Source: Cocleimonas sp.
GTDB lineage: Bacteria > Pseudomonadota > Gammaproteobacteria > Thiotrichales > Thiotrichaceae
DNA length: 64,000 nt
Assembly (NCBI GenBank): GCA_021647365.1
Contig: JAKIUW010000002.1
Span: 62,001-126,000 of the forward strand
Reading direction: 5' to 3'
This document shows, piece after piece, positions 27,035 through 36,247 of the stretch. The notes beneath the pieces were generated by a model that saw nothing but the letters and a program-made list of their open reading frames with translations, did no database searches and had not been told where the DNA came from. Within the stretch, counting starts at the first letter, position 1, and every line of letters begins with the position of its first letter. Made by a program: the position numbers and the translations under genes.

Positions 27035-27514
27035 TTAATGCTTAGTCGAAGTAACTAATACACCTCGTTTTGACTCAGGGTTATAAATCAAAGAAACAAT
27101 TCTGCCTTGATCTTCGCCAGTAAAATACGTTTGTTGTGCAAGCGCTTCGGGTTGCCACCAGCTTGCGGGTGCTTGTTTGGTAGAGAAGGTCGTTGCCATT
27201 ACACCATCGGTTAAGTCTTTTTGTTCGAGTTTTTTATCAAGAATATATTTTTCGACAGGCCCACGCCCTACGCTATAAGAAAACCATGATGTATTGCTTT
27301 CGGGTGTTTTTTTATTGATAGCCTGTACCGCAATAAATTGTGCATCGGGTGATTGAAACCATTGTTTAAGCGCCATTGCAGCGGCCTCTGGCTTTGCTTG
27401 GCGCACAGATTTTTCAGGTATGGGAAAAAATTTATCAGCTACAAAGGGTGTTAAAGCAAGTACTAGACCCATAACAATGGCTAGACCCATAAAGATGGTT
27501 GTGAATGTTTTCAT
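27035..27514 (-). CDS. Hypothetical single-anchor periplasmic protein
   Basis: 159 residues. The N-terminus MKTFTTIFMGLAIVMGLVLA is a signal anchor or uncleaved signal peptide (about 5-25), followed by a soluble domain with WFSYSVGRGPVEKYIL and a terminal beta strand. No family was recognised and no catalytic motif is evident. The start is followed upstream by an inverted repeat pair separating it from tatD. Confidence 0.6.
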   Translation of the reverse strand: MKTFTTIFMGLAIVMGLVLALTPFVADKFFPIPEKSVRQAKPEAAAMALKQWFQSPDAQFIAVQAINKKTPESNTSWFSYSVGRGPVEKYILDKKLEQKDLTDGVMATTFSTKQAPASWWQPEALAQQTYFTGEDQGRIVSLIYNPESKRGVLVTSTKH

Positions 27515-27535
27515 TTGTTATTTCTCTATCTTAAG

Positions 27536-27602
27536 AAGCACACCCCCCCCACTTTTACATGATGTTTTAAATGCATCATGTAAAAGTGGGGGGGTGTGCT
27601 TT
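27536..27602. repeat. C-tract repeat copy 6 (inverted pair, C8 in one arm)
   Basis: C-rich arm 27536-27564 with eight Cs, G-rich arm 27574-27602 with seven Gs, 9-bp spacer. The one-base length difference between the arms shows the homopolymer is prone to slip. Located between two minus-strand genes. Confidence 0.93.
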
Positions 27603-27608
27603 TATATA

Positions 27609-28397
27609 TTACAAACCAAAAAGCTTTTGTGCATTTATGGTTGTTATTTGTGCCACCTCTTCCACACCTATGCCACGAATTTCAGCAACGACATGCGCCA
27701 CATTTAGTAGATAAGCAGGTTCGTTGCGCTCATTATAATGCAAAGCATCTGGCTGATCGGGTGAATCTGTTTCTAATAATAATGATTCAAGGGGTAATGT
27801 TTCAATGAGTTTTCTCAGCCGTGTGGCGCGAGTATAGGTGATTGGCCCACCAAACCCTAAATAAAAACCCAGATTAATCAACTGCTTTGCTTGTTGCTCA
27901 CTGCCAGAAAAACTATGGATTGAACCGGTTAAATTTGGATATTGACGAAGGTGCTTGAGTACAATATCTAGTGATTTACGTGCGTGGATAATGACAGGTA
28001 AGCCAAACTCATCCGCAAGCTCTAGTTGAGCAATGAAGAGTCTAAGTTGCGACTCTTTATTGGTCTCGATATTTGCATCATCAATAAAATAATCCAAGCC
28101 AATTTCGCCGATAGCGATAGGTTTTTCATTTTCAATCCAGTGTTTTAGTTCATCAATGTGTTGGCTTTTATGCTCTCCCATAAACATGGGATGCAAGCCA
28201 TAAGCAGGGTGGCATTGTGGTTGCTCATCGCCCTGCTCATCACACAGTATTTTAATTAATGACCAACGCTCAGCCGTTGTTGCAGATACAATAATATTGG
28301 AAATACCCGCATCGTTTGCACGTTCAATAGCCGCCGCGCGATCATCATTAAACTCGCTAAAATCAATGTGGCTATGGCTATCGATTAATTGCATCAT
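27609..28397 (-). CDS. tatD: TatD-family metal-dependent DNase
   Basis: 262 residues of TIM-barrel metal hydrolase: DSHSHIDF (HxH metal site) at the N-terminus, IGEIGLDYF with the bridging Glu, LPVIIHARKS, GSIHSFSG, and LLLETDSPDQP with the catalytic Asp near residue 207. These are all TatD/YcfH hallmarks. TatD enzymes are 3'-5' exonucleases and D-aminoacyl hydrolase relatives with roles in DNA repair. The Met-Met start allows either codon (28397 or 28394). Confidence 0.92.
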   Translation of the reverse strand: MMQLIDSHSHIDFSEFNDDRAAAIERANDAGISNIIVSATTAERWSLIKILCDEQGDEQPQCHPAYGLHPMFMGEHKSQHIDELKHWIENEKPIAIGEIGLDYFIDDANIETNKESQLRLFIAQLELADEFGLPVIIHARKSLDIVLKHLRQYPNLTGSIHSFSGSEQQAKQLINLGFYLGFGGPITYTRATRLRKLIETLPLESLLLETDSPDQPDALHYNERNEPAYLLNVAHVVAEIRGIGVEEVAQITTINAQKLFGL

Positions 28398-28509
28398 GGG
28401 GCATATTTTACAAACTTTTTACACTATTGTTACTCAAACTTAACATTATTAACTAAATAGAGCGCTACAATGTGTTCATATTAATAGTAAAACGATTAAG
28501 GAGATTTTC

Positions 28510-30216
28510 ATGATTAAGTTATTCATTAGCAGTATCGCGATAACCGCGCTTCTAACATCTGCAGCACAGGCGGGAGAAATTAAAACGGATTCGACCATCA
28601 AAGCGGTGACGGTTTATCCAGGCAGTGCCAAGGTTGTACGAGTGGCAACAATTAAATTAGAAACTGGCGATAACGATGTCATTATCAGCAACCTTCCTCT
28701 TAATCTAAACGAAACATCATTGCGAGTATCAGGCGAAGGGCAAGGCACAATGAGTTTAGGCAGTGTTGAGCTGTTGCGAAGCTTTCAAGAAGATGTGGTG
28801 CAAGAACGCGAAAAAGCAATCCTTGAAAAAATTGAAGAGCTACAAGATGGGCGTAGAGAAATTAAAGATGCAATCTTGCGTAGCCAAAAGCAATTTGAAT
28901 ATATTCAAAGAATGGCGTTAGGGAATAACACTAGTGTAAGTCCAAAAATACCTAATCATACAACGGGTGAACATCACGATGGCAGTTATAAAAACCTACC
29001 GTTAGAAAAATGGCAAGAGGCATGGCAAACATTGGATAGCGCCACAGCTGCAGTACAAGAACGCACGCGAGCTGCCGAAAAGTCATTAAAAACCTACGAT
29101 AAACAAATAACAAAACTCAACAACGAGCTAAAACAAGTTGCCGTAAACCAACGTGAAACAAGAACAGCAAAACTACACGTCAAAAGTGAAACAGCAACAG
29201 AGCTAACGCTAAAACTTACTTATCAAATACGCGGGGCACGTTGGGCACCTGTTTATGATGCTGATTTGAATACCAGCACGGGTAAAATTGAATTAAAAAC
29301 ACTGGCACAAATTAGCCAGCGCACGGGTGAAGATTGGAAAGGGGTGGATGTAACACTTTCTACTTTGCGCCCAAGTGCAGGTACACAGTTGCCACACCTT
29401 AACCCATGGGTATTGGATTTTATGCCTGATATTCCGCCTCCTTCTCGAATGTTGAAAAGCAAAAGTTTTAGGATGGAAAAAAGTGCTGAAATGAAAAGCA
29501 TGGTGGCAGAGGATGTGGGAGTCACAGCAGGGATGGTTGCAGCACCAGCACCAATGAGAAAAACGGTTCAACAACACAGCCAACTAATCAGTACAGACTT
29601 TTCTGCAGAATACAAAGTGCCAGGTGTGATCAGTTTAGACTCAGGCAGCAATAAACGTCGTTTTGCATTAACTTCACAAGACTATGACGCTGATGTGCGC
29701 TTAGCCAGCGCACCAAGGTTTGATCCTCGGGTGATGCTTTTGGCAGAAACGAAACATACAGGCGAAACGCCTTTATTAGCGGGTAGCTTATCGTTATATC
29801 GCAATGGTAGTTTCGTGGGCAATACCTTTTTACAGCAAAAACTTTCTGGCGAGGAGTTAAAATTATCCTTCGGTGAAGATGATAAAGTGAAAATAAAATT
29901 CCTACCTGATCCAGATAAAAAGCGTAAAGATGGTTTGTTATTTGGTAAAAAGAAAGTGGTAGAACGTCACTATCAATTAAGCATTCATAGTAATCATGAC
30001 AAGCCTTTTGATATTTCGCTTTACGATGTTTTACCTGTTGCATCGCATGAAGACATTAAGGTTAAGTTGCTAGGTGATGCACCCACAAACAAAAATATTG
30101 ATGATAAAAAAGGCGTAGTGAGTTGGGAGCGCACTTTAAAACCCAAGCAAGATACCAAGCTGAAATATGGTTACACGGTGAGTTACCCAGAAGATAAGGT
30201 AATCCCTCGCTTATGA
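28510..30216 (+). CDS. Secreted DUF4139 (mucoidy inhibitor MuiA-like) protein
   Basis: 568 residues. Signal peptide 1-20 (SAAQA-GE). The N-terminal beta domain (about 25-90) has VTVYPGSAKVVRVA, followed by a coiled-coil region (about 95-225, rich in Glu/Lys/Gln) and the DUF4139 beta-rich domain with YQIRGARWAPVYDADLN, plus C-terminal LPVASHEDIKVKL and VVSWERTLKP. This matches the family named after MuiA. Molecular function is unknown; periplasmic location is expected. Strong ribosome-binding site AAGGAG. The stop overlaps the racemase start (ATGA). Confidence 0.85.
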   Translation: MIKLFISSIAITALLTSAAQAGEIKTDSTIKAVTVYPGSAKVVRVATIKLETGDNDVIISNLPLNLNETSLRVSGEGQGTMSLGSVELLRSFQEDVVQEREKAILEKIEELQDGRREIKDAILRSQKQFEYIQRMALGNNTSVSPKIPNHTTGEHHDGSYKNLPLEKWQEAWQTLDSATAAVQERTRAAEKSLKTYDKQITKLNNELKQVAVNQRETRTAKLHVKSETATELTLKLTYQIRGARWAPVYDADLNTSTGKIELKTLAQISQRTGEDWKGVDVTLSTLRPSAGTQLPHLNPWVLDFMPDIPPPSRMLKSKSFRMEKSAEMKSMVAEDVGVTAGMVAAPAPMRKTVQQHSQLISTDFSAEYKVPGVISLDSGSNKRRFALTSQDYDADVRLASAPRFDPRVMLLAETKHTGETPLLAGSLSLYRNGSFVGNTFLQQKLSGEELKLSFGEDDKVKIKFLPDPDKKRKDGLLFGKKKVVERHYQLSIHSNHDKPFDISLYDVLPVASHEDIKVKLLGDAPTNKNIDDKKGVVSWERTLKPKQDTKLKYGYTVSYPEDKVIPRL

Positions 30217-30905
30217 AAACAATCGGACTAATCGGTGGTATGAGTTGGGAGTCAACGATGAGTTATTATCGCCTTATTAATGAAGCGGTAAAAGTTGCGC
30301 TTGGCGGATTACACTCCGCCAAGCTTGTTTTGGTTAGTGTGGACTTTGCTGAGATTGAAAAGTTACAACACCAAGGCAAGTGGGATGAAACAGGTGAGAT
30401 TCTTAGCGAAGCAGCAAAAAACTTAGAAAAAGCAGGCGCTGATTTCATATTGATTTGTACTAACACAATGCATTTAGTTGCACCTCAAATTCAAGCAAGC
30501 GTATCAATACCCTTACTACACATAGCTGATGCGACGGCGGAAGAAGTTATTAAATTTGGCATTTCTAAAATTGGTTTGCTTGGTACAGCATTCACAATGG
30601 AAGAAGACTTTTATAAAGGCAGATTAGAAAAGAAATACGGACTAGAAGTGATAGTGCCAAATCAAATGGATAGAAAAATAATCCACCAAATCATTTACGA
30701 TGAGCTATGCCTTGGCAAAATTGAAGATGTTTCAAGAAAAGAATATCTACGTATTATTGATACGCTTACAGTGCAAGGAGCCGAAGGTGTGATTTTAGGT
30801 TGCACCGAAATTGCTCTATTGGTTAAGCCACAACATACCACTACAGAATTATTTGATACTACTCGAATTCATGCGTTAAAAGCGGTTGAGAAAGCATTGG
30901 GCTAG
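30213..30905 (+). CDS. Aspartate/glutamate racemase-family protein
   Basis: 230 residues with the two catalytic cysteines of the Asp/Glu/hydantoin racemase family: CTNTMH (about residue 86) and GCTEIALL (about 197). MKTIGLIGGMSWESTMSYYR at the N-terminus is typical of the YgeA/RacX branch. It interconverts L- and D-amino acids without cofactor; broad specificity is known in this branch. Translationally coupled to the DUF4139 gene by a 4-bp overlap. Confidence 0.88.
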   Translation: MKTIGLIGGMSWESTMSYYRLINEAVKVALGGLHSAKLVLVSVDFAEIEKLQHQGKWDETGEILSEAAKNLEKAGADFILICTNTMHLVAPQIQASVSIPLLHIADATAEEVIKFGISKIGLLGTAFTMEEDFYKGRLEKKYGLEVIVPNQMDRKIIHQIIYDELCLGKIEDVSRKEYLRIIDTLTVQGAEGVILGCTEIALLVKPQHTTTELFDTTRIHALKAVEKALG

Positions 30906-30952
30906 TTAACTTTAAAAAAATAATGCAAAAGAGTTTAATGGAATGATGTAGC

Positions 30953-31834
30953 CTATTTTGAAAAAGCCGTTTGCCAACAATGGTTAAAGGTTTTGATAAC
31001 ACCTTGATATTGTTCAACAGCCTCTAAATCCTTATCGCTACAGTCTTTATCAAAAACAGTTTGCAGAAACTTTTGTGCGCTATCACTATTGGCAATATTA
31101 AGGTTGGCTGAATTAAGCACGGTTGCAATGTCCCAATACGGCGAAGCCATTGCTGAATATTCCCAATCAATTAGGCATACATTAGGGCATGTAAAAGTGG
31201 GGGGGTGTGCTTCGACCCCACTCAGCAGAACGGCTTTTAAACTATTCTCTTTCAGTAATATATTTCCAGGAAAAAGATCAATATGTGATGGCACAAATGG
31301 ACGTGCCTCATCACTTATCTTATCCAAAGTTTGTTGTGATTTTTTATAATCACTAGCCAGTGTTTGTTGTTGGCTTTTATCGCAAAGTAGATAATAGCTT
31401 TCTAACAATTTAGTAATTCTTTGCTTATTCAACACGCCTTTAAACTTTTGATTTTTGTATGGATGTAAGCTGAGGAGTGCTTCGGCAATGCTTTTTAGAG
31501 TACTAGATTTTTGCAAGTCTTCTGCTGTACAGGGTGTTCCATTTTCAATAAAAGCCGTGAGGCTCACACCTGTCAACTTCCTCTTTGAGTCTTGTTCTCT
31601 CCAGAAACATGCTGGTGCAATACCGAGTTGATGAGCGATATTGGCGTTGTGAGCTTCATCTTCTCGGTTGATAAAAGTATTGGTAGATTCACGCGGTATC
31701 CGCAATACATACTTTTGCTCTTGTGTAGTTATAAGATAGTTATCGTTGGTTGAGCCAGCCAGTTTTTGACGCTGTATTTCACTGGAAGCAAACGTTGAAA
31801 GCAAGGGAATGGTTTTTAGGATGGATTCGATCAT
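30953..31834 (-). CDS. APH-fold kinase, probable thiamine kinase, with in-frame repeat insertion
   Basis: 293 residues. Aminoglycoside-phosphotransferase/choline-kinase fold: AGSTNDNYLI nucleotide loop near residue 27, Brenner motif HIDLFPGN (185-192) and metal motif LIDWEY (221-226). It lies directly after thiQ in the thiamine transport operon, so thiamine phosphorylation (ThiK-like) is the best guess. Residues about 201-218 (AVLLSGVEAHPPTFTCPN) are encoded by the composite C-tract repeat, inserted exactly in the loop between the catalytic and metal-binding motifs, a place that tolerates length change. A TTG at 31852 would give a longer start; the ATG at 31834 is preferred. Confidence 0.75.
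   Translation of the reverse strand: MIESILKTIPLLSTFASSEIQRQKLAGSTNDNYLITTQEQKYVLRIPRESTNTFINREDEAHNANIAHQLGIAPACFWREQDSKRKLTGVSLTAFIENGTPCTAEDLQKSSTLKSIAEALLSLHPYKNQKFKGVLNKQRITKLLESYYLLCDKSQQQTLASDYKKSQQTLDKISDEARPFVPSHIDLFPGNILLKENSLKAVLLSGVEAHPPTFTCPNVCLIDWEYSAMASPYWDIATVLNSANLNIANSDSAQKFLQTVFDKDCSDKDLEAVEQYQGVIKTFNHCWQTAFSK
31188..31231 (-). repeat. C-tract repeat copy 7, composite, inside the APH-fold kinase gene
   Basis: C-rich on the coding strand and read in the frame giving EAHPPTFT. It is joined to the module CTTCGA..CTCAGCAGAAC, seen in all intragenic copies. Confidence 0.9.
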
Positions 31835-31838
31835 GGGA

Positions 31839-32567
31839 CTAAACTGTACCAAGGTATTCCTTGATTTCAGTGTGACCTGGATTGTTTAACATTGCCTCGC
31901 AGTCGGCTAATTCGAGTACTTCCCCTTGATGAATAAATGCGCAGCGCTTAGAGGCTAATAGTGCATCGCTGGGCTGGTGGCTTACAAATAAGGCTGCCAT
32001 TTTTCTCTCTGCTACTAACTCTTTAATCAGTAGAATTATTTCTTCTCGCATGGCGGGGCCGAGTGCAGCGAGTGGTTCATCTAGCAGTAGCACTTCTTGT
32101 TTTCGTACCAGCGCACGAGCCAAGGCTACGCGCTGTTGCTGTCCGCCTGAAAGTTGGCTTGGTCGGCGGTTTGCTAAATCACTTAAACCTACATTTTCTA
32201 ATGCTAGCTGGATTTGTTCTTTTTCCGATCCGCTGAGTTTTAATGAGGGCTGGATGCCAATGGCAATATTGGTAAAAACATCTAAATGTGGAAATAAATT
32301 GTGTGCTTGAAAAACAGTGCTAACAGGACGCTGGGCAACGCTTAATTGGCTAATATCTTTATCGTTAATTAACACTTCGCCTGATGTGGGTTTGTTAAAA
32401 CCCGCAATCAAATTAAGCAATGTTGTTTTGCCCGAACCGCTAGAACCTATTACGCTTAGGATTTCGCCCGCCTTAACATCAAGGTTAAAACACATATTCA
32501 TATCGCCGTATTTTTTCGTGGCAGATGTATCGTGGTAGGTAAATTTTAGGTTTTTAATTTTCAGCAT
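31839..32567 (-). CDS. thiQ: Thiamine ABC transporter ATP-binding protein
   Basis: 242 residues. Walker A IGSSGSGKTTLLNLIAGF near residue 37, Q-loop VFQAHNLFPHL, signature LSGGQQQRVALARALV, Walker B LLLDEPLAAL and switch His in FVSHQPSD. Downstream of and overlapping thiP by 14 bp. With ThiB and ThiP it imports thiamine, TMP and TPP. Small size (about 240) suits ThiQ rather than other spermidine/iron-type ATPases. Confidence 0.93.
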   Translation of the reverse strand: MLKIKNLKFTYHDTSATKKYGDMNMCFNLDVKAGEILSVIGSSGSGKTTLLNLIAGFNKPTSGEVLINDKDISQLSVAQRPVSTVFQAHNLFPHLDVFTNIAIGIQPSLKLSGSEKEQIQLALENVGLSDLANRRPSQLSGGQQQRVALARALVRKQEVLLLDEPLAALGPAMREEIILLIKELVAERKMAALFVSHQPSDALLASKRCAFIHQGEVLELADCEAMLNNPGHTEIKEYLGTV

Positions 32568-34143
32568 GATTTACTCCCTTAATATCTTTTCCACCAATGC
32601 CCCGCTCAATTAGCCAAAAAGTCAGCAAGCAACTTGCCAATAAAAATACCGCAATCACAGCCGCTTGTGGAATTTGGTAAGCACCCAAACGCTGGTATAA
32701 CAATAGTGGAAGTGTGGCCGTTTCGGGCGAACCAAATAAGGCAATCACGCCTAAATCGCCCATTGCTAAAGCAGTGACAAGCGCGGCAGATAATCCTAAA
32801 GGTTTACGCAATAAGGGCAAATCAATTTGCTTAAAGCGCTGCCAACCTGAAAGTTCTAAGCTATCACAAAGGCGTTGGTAGCGCTGTGTGTGTTGGCGCA
32901 TTGCAGGGCCAAGCGTGCGGATAACAAAGGGCAAGCCCATAACGCCGTTTATTAAAATAACAATGAGTATTGCCCACTCAAAAACATTAACCAACTTGCT
33001 GAGTAAAATGAAAAGGCCAGTGCCGATTACCAGTGGCGGAACGACATAAACCACTGAGCCAGAAAGCTCCAATAATTGTGCCATGCGTTTATTGTCTGTG
33101 TAAGCTTTGTGTGCGCTGGCGATGAGTAAAAACCAGCCGAGAGTAATGGCGATGGTTGCGGCGCATAAACCAATCAAAATACTAAAACCTGCCGCGCGCC
33201 ATAAAGTAGCATCATTTAAAACCTCAAGCACGGGCCCACGAGCGGCATCAATTATCATGGATAAAAGCGGTGTTGCTACAAAAATGACAGCGGCACTGAT
33301 TAAAACAAAAGGGATGATTTTATTCGTGGTGGGGATAACCGAAGTGTGAATATTTAGATTTGGTTCAATATCAGGCAAACGACTAAAGCGAGTTGCAATT
33401 AAAGCGATAGTGATTGATAAAGCCAATTGCAACAGCGCTAGAACCACTGCTTGTTCAGGGTCAAAATCAAAACGTAAAGATTGATAAATAGCAACTTCAA
33501 GCGTGGTGCTTTTTGGCCCACCGCCGAGCGTTAGTACCACCGCAAAGCTGGTCAAGCACAGCATAAAAATAAGCACTGCGACGCTGGGCAAACTTTCGCG
33601 TAGCGCAGGCCATTCGATGTGCTTCCATTGTTGCCAGTTGTTCATGCCAAGTTGCGAACTAATGCGCCAATGTTGCTGTGGCACGTTATTCCAAGTGGGT
33701 AGTAATAAGCGTACGGCAAGCGGTAAATTAAAAAATAGGTGAGCCAGCAGAATACCTGTTAAACCATAAAGATTGCTCCCCAAAGGCAACCAACCTTGCG
33801 AGCCGTAAACCGAAACTATTCCGAGTACTGCAACTATTGCAGGCACAACCAAGGGCAAACCAAACAAACCAAGAATCAATGAGCGAAAAGGAAAGTCACC
33901 ATAGCGCGCAAAAGCACGTGCGACAAATAAGCCAATGCCCACGCTGAGAACCGTTGAGAGCGTGGCTTGCCAAAGGCTGAAAAAAATTACTCGGCGCAGG
34001 TAAGCATCGTTCCAAAAAGCGAGAGAGTTTTCTTGGTTAGATTGGCTGCCGAGAATATCGCTGGCGAAGAATAGACTGGCGAGTGGCACGGTTATGAATG
34101 CCACAAGCAATAGTAAAATGAAATAGCCTGCCTTGGTTCTCAT
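32554..34143 (-). CDS. thiP: Thiamine ABC transporter permease
   Basis: 529 residues with about 12 membrane segments in two homologous halves, each with an EAA-like loop (QQWKHIEWPALRESLPS at about 170-188, GWQRFKQIDLPLLRKPLG at about 430-447). This fused two-domain architecture is standard for ThiP. It ends overlapping thiQ. A degenerate repeat lies in the spacer before thiB. Confidence 0.93.
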   Translation of the reverse strand: MRTKAGYFILLLLVAFITVPLASLFFASDILGSQSNQENSLAFWNDAYLRRVIFFSLWQATLSTVLSVGIGLFVARAFARYGDFPFRSLILGLFGLPLVVPAIVAVLGIVSVYGSQGWLPLGSNLYGLTGILLAHLFFNLPLAVRLLLPTWNNVPQQHWRISSQLGMNNWQQWKHIEWPALRESLPSVAVLIFMLCLTSFAVVLTLGGGPKSTTLEVAIYQSLRFDFDPEQAVVLALLQLALSITIALIATRFSRLPDIEPNLNIHTSVIPTTNKIIPFVLISAAVIFVATPLLSMIIDAARGPVLEVLNDATLWRAAGFSILIGLCAATIAITLGWFLLIASAHKAYTDNKRMAQLLELSGSVVYVVPPLVIGTGLFILLSKLVNVFEWAILIVILINGVMGLPFVIRTLGPAMRQHTQRYQRLCDSLELSGWQRFKQIDLPLLRKPLGLSAALVTALAMGDLGVIALFGSPETATLPLLLYQRLGAYQIPQAAVIAVFLLASCLLTFWLIERGIGGKDIKGVNHAEN

Positions 34144-34220
34144 GTATAAAACATCATGTGTGACCTAGAAAATAGGTCAAATAATTGAGTTATCTGTTTT
34201 AAGCAACAAAACGGTAAGCT

Positions 34221-34246
34221 CACTAAAAACTGGGGGGGCGTGCTTT
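34221..34246 (-). repeat. C-tract repeat copy 8 (degenerate, thiB-thiP spacer)
   Basis: ACTAAAAACTGGGGGGGCGT on the plus strand differs at several positions, but the G7 tract and the CGTGCTTTT end match. C-rich on the coding strand. Confidence 0.75.
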
Positions 34247-34304
34247 TAATCATTTAACTCTAAATCACCGCAGTGCTGGGACAAAAGATGAAAACTCTGG
34301 ATAA

Positions 34305-35393
34305 TTATTTAGCCAGTGCATTTAGCCATTCTTTAACCCAATCCTTTCTCATCTTAGCAACAACATTTTCATTGAATAAAAGTGGCTTAGGTTTAATCAA
34401 AGTCTTAAATGCTTCTGGCAATTTGTCCGCAGGCAAAGCTGCAGGGTACATCCAGTTATTTGCAGGAATAATACTTTGGAATTTTTCACTCAGCATAAAG
34501 CTTAAAAACTGCTTAGCCAATTTCTGGTTTTTGCTAGATGCAATCATGCCTGCCACTTCAATTTGTTGGTAATGTCCTTCTTCAAACTTGGCGGCGGCGA
34601 AGTTGTCTTTTTTCTCAGCAATAATGTGGTACGCAGGTGATGTGGTGTAGCTCAAAACCATCGGTGCTTCATCTTTTAAGAACAAGCCATAAGCCTCTGA
34701 CCAACCTTTGCTTACGGTAACGATGCGCGGTGATAGTTTCTTCCAAGCCTCATCAGCCTTGTCGCCGTAAATCTTTTTAACCCAAAGTAATAATCCCAAA
34801 CCCGGCGTGCTGGTGCGAGGGTCTTGAATCAAAATCTTTGGAGCATCTTTGCCTTCAACTAATTCTTTTAAGCTTTTAGGTGGATTTTTCAATTTGGTTT
34901 TATCATAAACAAAGGCAAAGTAACCAAAGTCATAAGGCAAAAAAGTATCGTCTTTCCATTCGCTAGGCAGTGAAGAGTTTTCCATTTTCATGCCGTGCGC
35001 TGTGAATAAACCTGTTGCACGAGCATCAGCAGTCAAGTTGGTATCAAGCCCTAAAACAATATCAGCTTTGGTGTTTTTGCCTTCAAGTTTTAAGCGACTG
35101 AGCAGTGATACGCCATCTTCAAGTGCTACAAATTTTAACTCGCAGTTGCAGTCTTTCTCAAACGCTTCTTTAACCTTTGGGCCAGGCCCCCATTCGCTGG
35201 TGAATGAGTCGTAGGTGTAAACGGTCAATGCAGGTTTTACGTTATTTTCAGGCGTAGCTTTTTTAGTGTTCTCCGATTTAGAATCAGACCCACAGCCAAA
35301 AAGAGATAGAGTAAGCGTTAATAAAACAATGATGTAAAAGTGGGGGGGTGTGCTTCGAGCCTGCTTAGCAGAAAGGCGTGTAAAAAGTGACAT
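34305..35393 (-). CDS. thiB: Thiamine-binding lipoprotein
   Basis: About 362 residues of periplasmic solute-binding type 1 fold: LTVYTYDSFTSEWGPGPKVK after the signal is the typical ThiB N-terminus, with LEDGVSLLSRLKLEG and TTSPAYHI later. The signal sequence ends in the lipobox LFGC, so it is a lipoprotein. A GGAGA sequence precedes the ATG at 35393; an upstream TTG at 35405 is less likely. The signal peptide n-region (KQARSTPPHFYII) is encoded by a composite repeat copy. First gene of the riboswitch-controlled operon. Confidence 0.92.
   Translation of the reverse strand: MSLFTRLSAKQARSTPPHFYIIVLLTLTLSLFGCGSDSKSENTKKATPENNVKPALTVYTYDSFTSEWGPGPKVKEAFEKDCNCELKFVALEDGVSLLSRLKLEGKNTKADIVLGLDTNLTADARATGLFTAHGMKMENSSLPSEWKDDTFLPYDFGYFAFVYDKTKLKNPPKSLKELVEGKDAPKILIQDPRTSTPGLGLLLWVKKIYGDKADEAWKKLSPRIVTVSKGWSEAYGLFLKDEAPMVLSYTTSPAYHIIAEKKDNFAAAKFEEGHYQQIEVAGMIASSKNQKLAKQFLSFMLSEKFQSIIPANNWMYPAALPADKLPEAFKTLIKPKPLLFNENVVAKMRKDWVKEWLNALAK
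35331..35372 (-). repeat. C-tract repeat copy 9, composite, in the thiB signal-peptide region
   Basis: C-rich on the coding strand, in the frame giving RSTPPHFYI, preceded by the CTGCTAAGCAGGCTCGA module. It forms the basic and early hydrophobic part of the ThiB signal sequence. Confidence 0.9.
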
Positions 35394-35454
35394 TGGATTC
35401 TCCAAATAAATAAAAATAGGAGAGATGGAATAAATAAATTGCCTAAAGGCAACT

Positions 35455-35550
35455 ACAACTCACATCCCTACGCTGGTATTAGCCAGATCAGGTTCATCGG
35501 ATTGGACTTCTCCTCTCAGCTTGTTTGAACAAGCACTCCGTTGAGTTAGC
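35455..35550 (-). promoter_or_regulatory. TPP riboswitch (THI element) upstream of thiB
   Basis: On the minus strand the conserved blocks occur in order: GGAGTGC, then GCTGAGA after a short stem, then GAACCTGATCTGGCTAATAC followed by CAGCGTAGGGA. These are the pyrimidine-sensing GCTGAGA loop and the pyrophosphate-sensing CTGATCTGG..TACCAGCG helix of the TPP aptamer. It lies about 60 bp before the thiB start, so ligand probably represses the transporter, most likely at translation since no terminator is clear. Confidence 0.95.
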
Positions 35551-35643
35551 GACACTATAGTATTTTGATGGTGTATCAGCAAGTAGTAATATAGATATAT
35601 TAAATACACTCCAGTGCCATTAAGTAAGGAGTGGTGCGACCAA

Positions 35644-35705
35644 TGCTTCGACAAGCTCAGCAAACGTGTAGCTGTTTGAGGGCGTTCCCTAAGCTTGTCG
35701 AAGAT
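35644..35705. repeat. Palindromic repeat with TTCGACAAGCTCAG arms
   Basis: GCTTCGACAAGCTCAGC (35644-35660) faces AAGCTTGTCGAAG near 35691-35703. This is the same sequence module that is fused to the intragenic C-tract copies. It fills part of the riboswitch-RHS gap (35551-35770); nothing else was seen there. Confidence 0.7.
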
Positions 35706-35770
35706 TGCCGCCTACGCAAGCGGCTGGAAAAAGCAGAGCCACTTTGGAACGGAATGATTATCAATAAAAC

Positions 35771-36247
35771 TCATTCTACTGCGCTCAACCACTCTTCAAA
35801 TATTTGCTCAAGTGATATATAGCTTTCAGTTATTGCATTCTCCTCCTGATCCCATTCATAAATAAGTTTACTATCCAAGCCTAGCGCATAAATACCAATT
35901 CCAGCTTGATACATAAATGGTATTACTTTTTCTGGGAAGACAGCATCAATTGATGTTGAATACGTTGAAAGGCTATTAATACTCTCAATCAAGGCTACAT
36001 CATCTACATATTTATCTGAAATGCATGATGAATTTTTAAAAGTACTTGAAAATAAATCTGCTCCATCATAGTCCGTATAAATATCTCCAAGAGAGTCTAG
36101 TTCTTTAAAACAACTATTAGAATGACTTTTAAATAAAGTTGAATACTCACCAGAGTCATGTCGAATTTCAATTCGATCATCAAACTCCTGTATTTCACCA
36201 TGTCGATGAGAAAGTAACCATTTAATAAGGAACATCAGTATTCCCAT
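35771..36247 (-). CDS. Candidate immunity protein for the RHS tip (SMI1/SUKH-like C-terminus)
   Basis: 158 residues, acidic, no signal. The C-terminal KLIYEWDQEENAITESYISL followed by EQIFEEWLSAVE resembles SMI1/KNR4 (SUKH) immunity proteins, which end in a WD..ES..SFEEWL pattern. It overlaps the toxin-tip gene by 26 bp, the usual toxin-immunity arrangement. Starts at 36247 or the in-frame Met at 36235. Function is inferred from position and weak resemblance. Confidence 0.55.
   Translation of the reverse strand: MGILMFLIKWLLSHRHGEIQEFDDRIEIRHDSGEYSTLFKSHSNSCFKELDSLGDIYTDYDGADLFSSTFKNSSCISDKYVDDVALIESINSLSTYSTSIDAVFPEKVIPFMYQAGIGIYALGLDSKLIYEWDQEENAITESYISLEQIFEEWLSAVE

Noticed and set aside
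29253..30043. Antisense frames within the DUF4139 gene
   Set aside because: The plus-strand gene has a signal peptide, ribosome-binding site and family motifs; the antisense frames have none.
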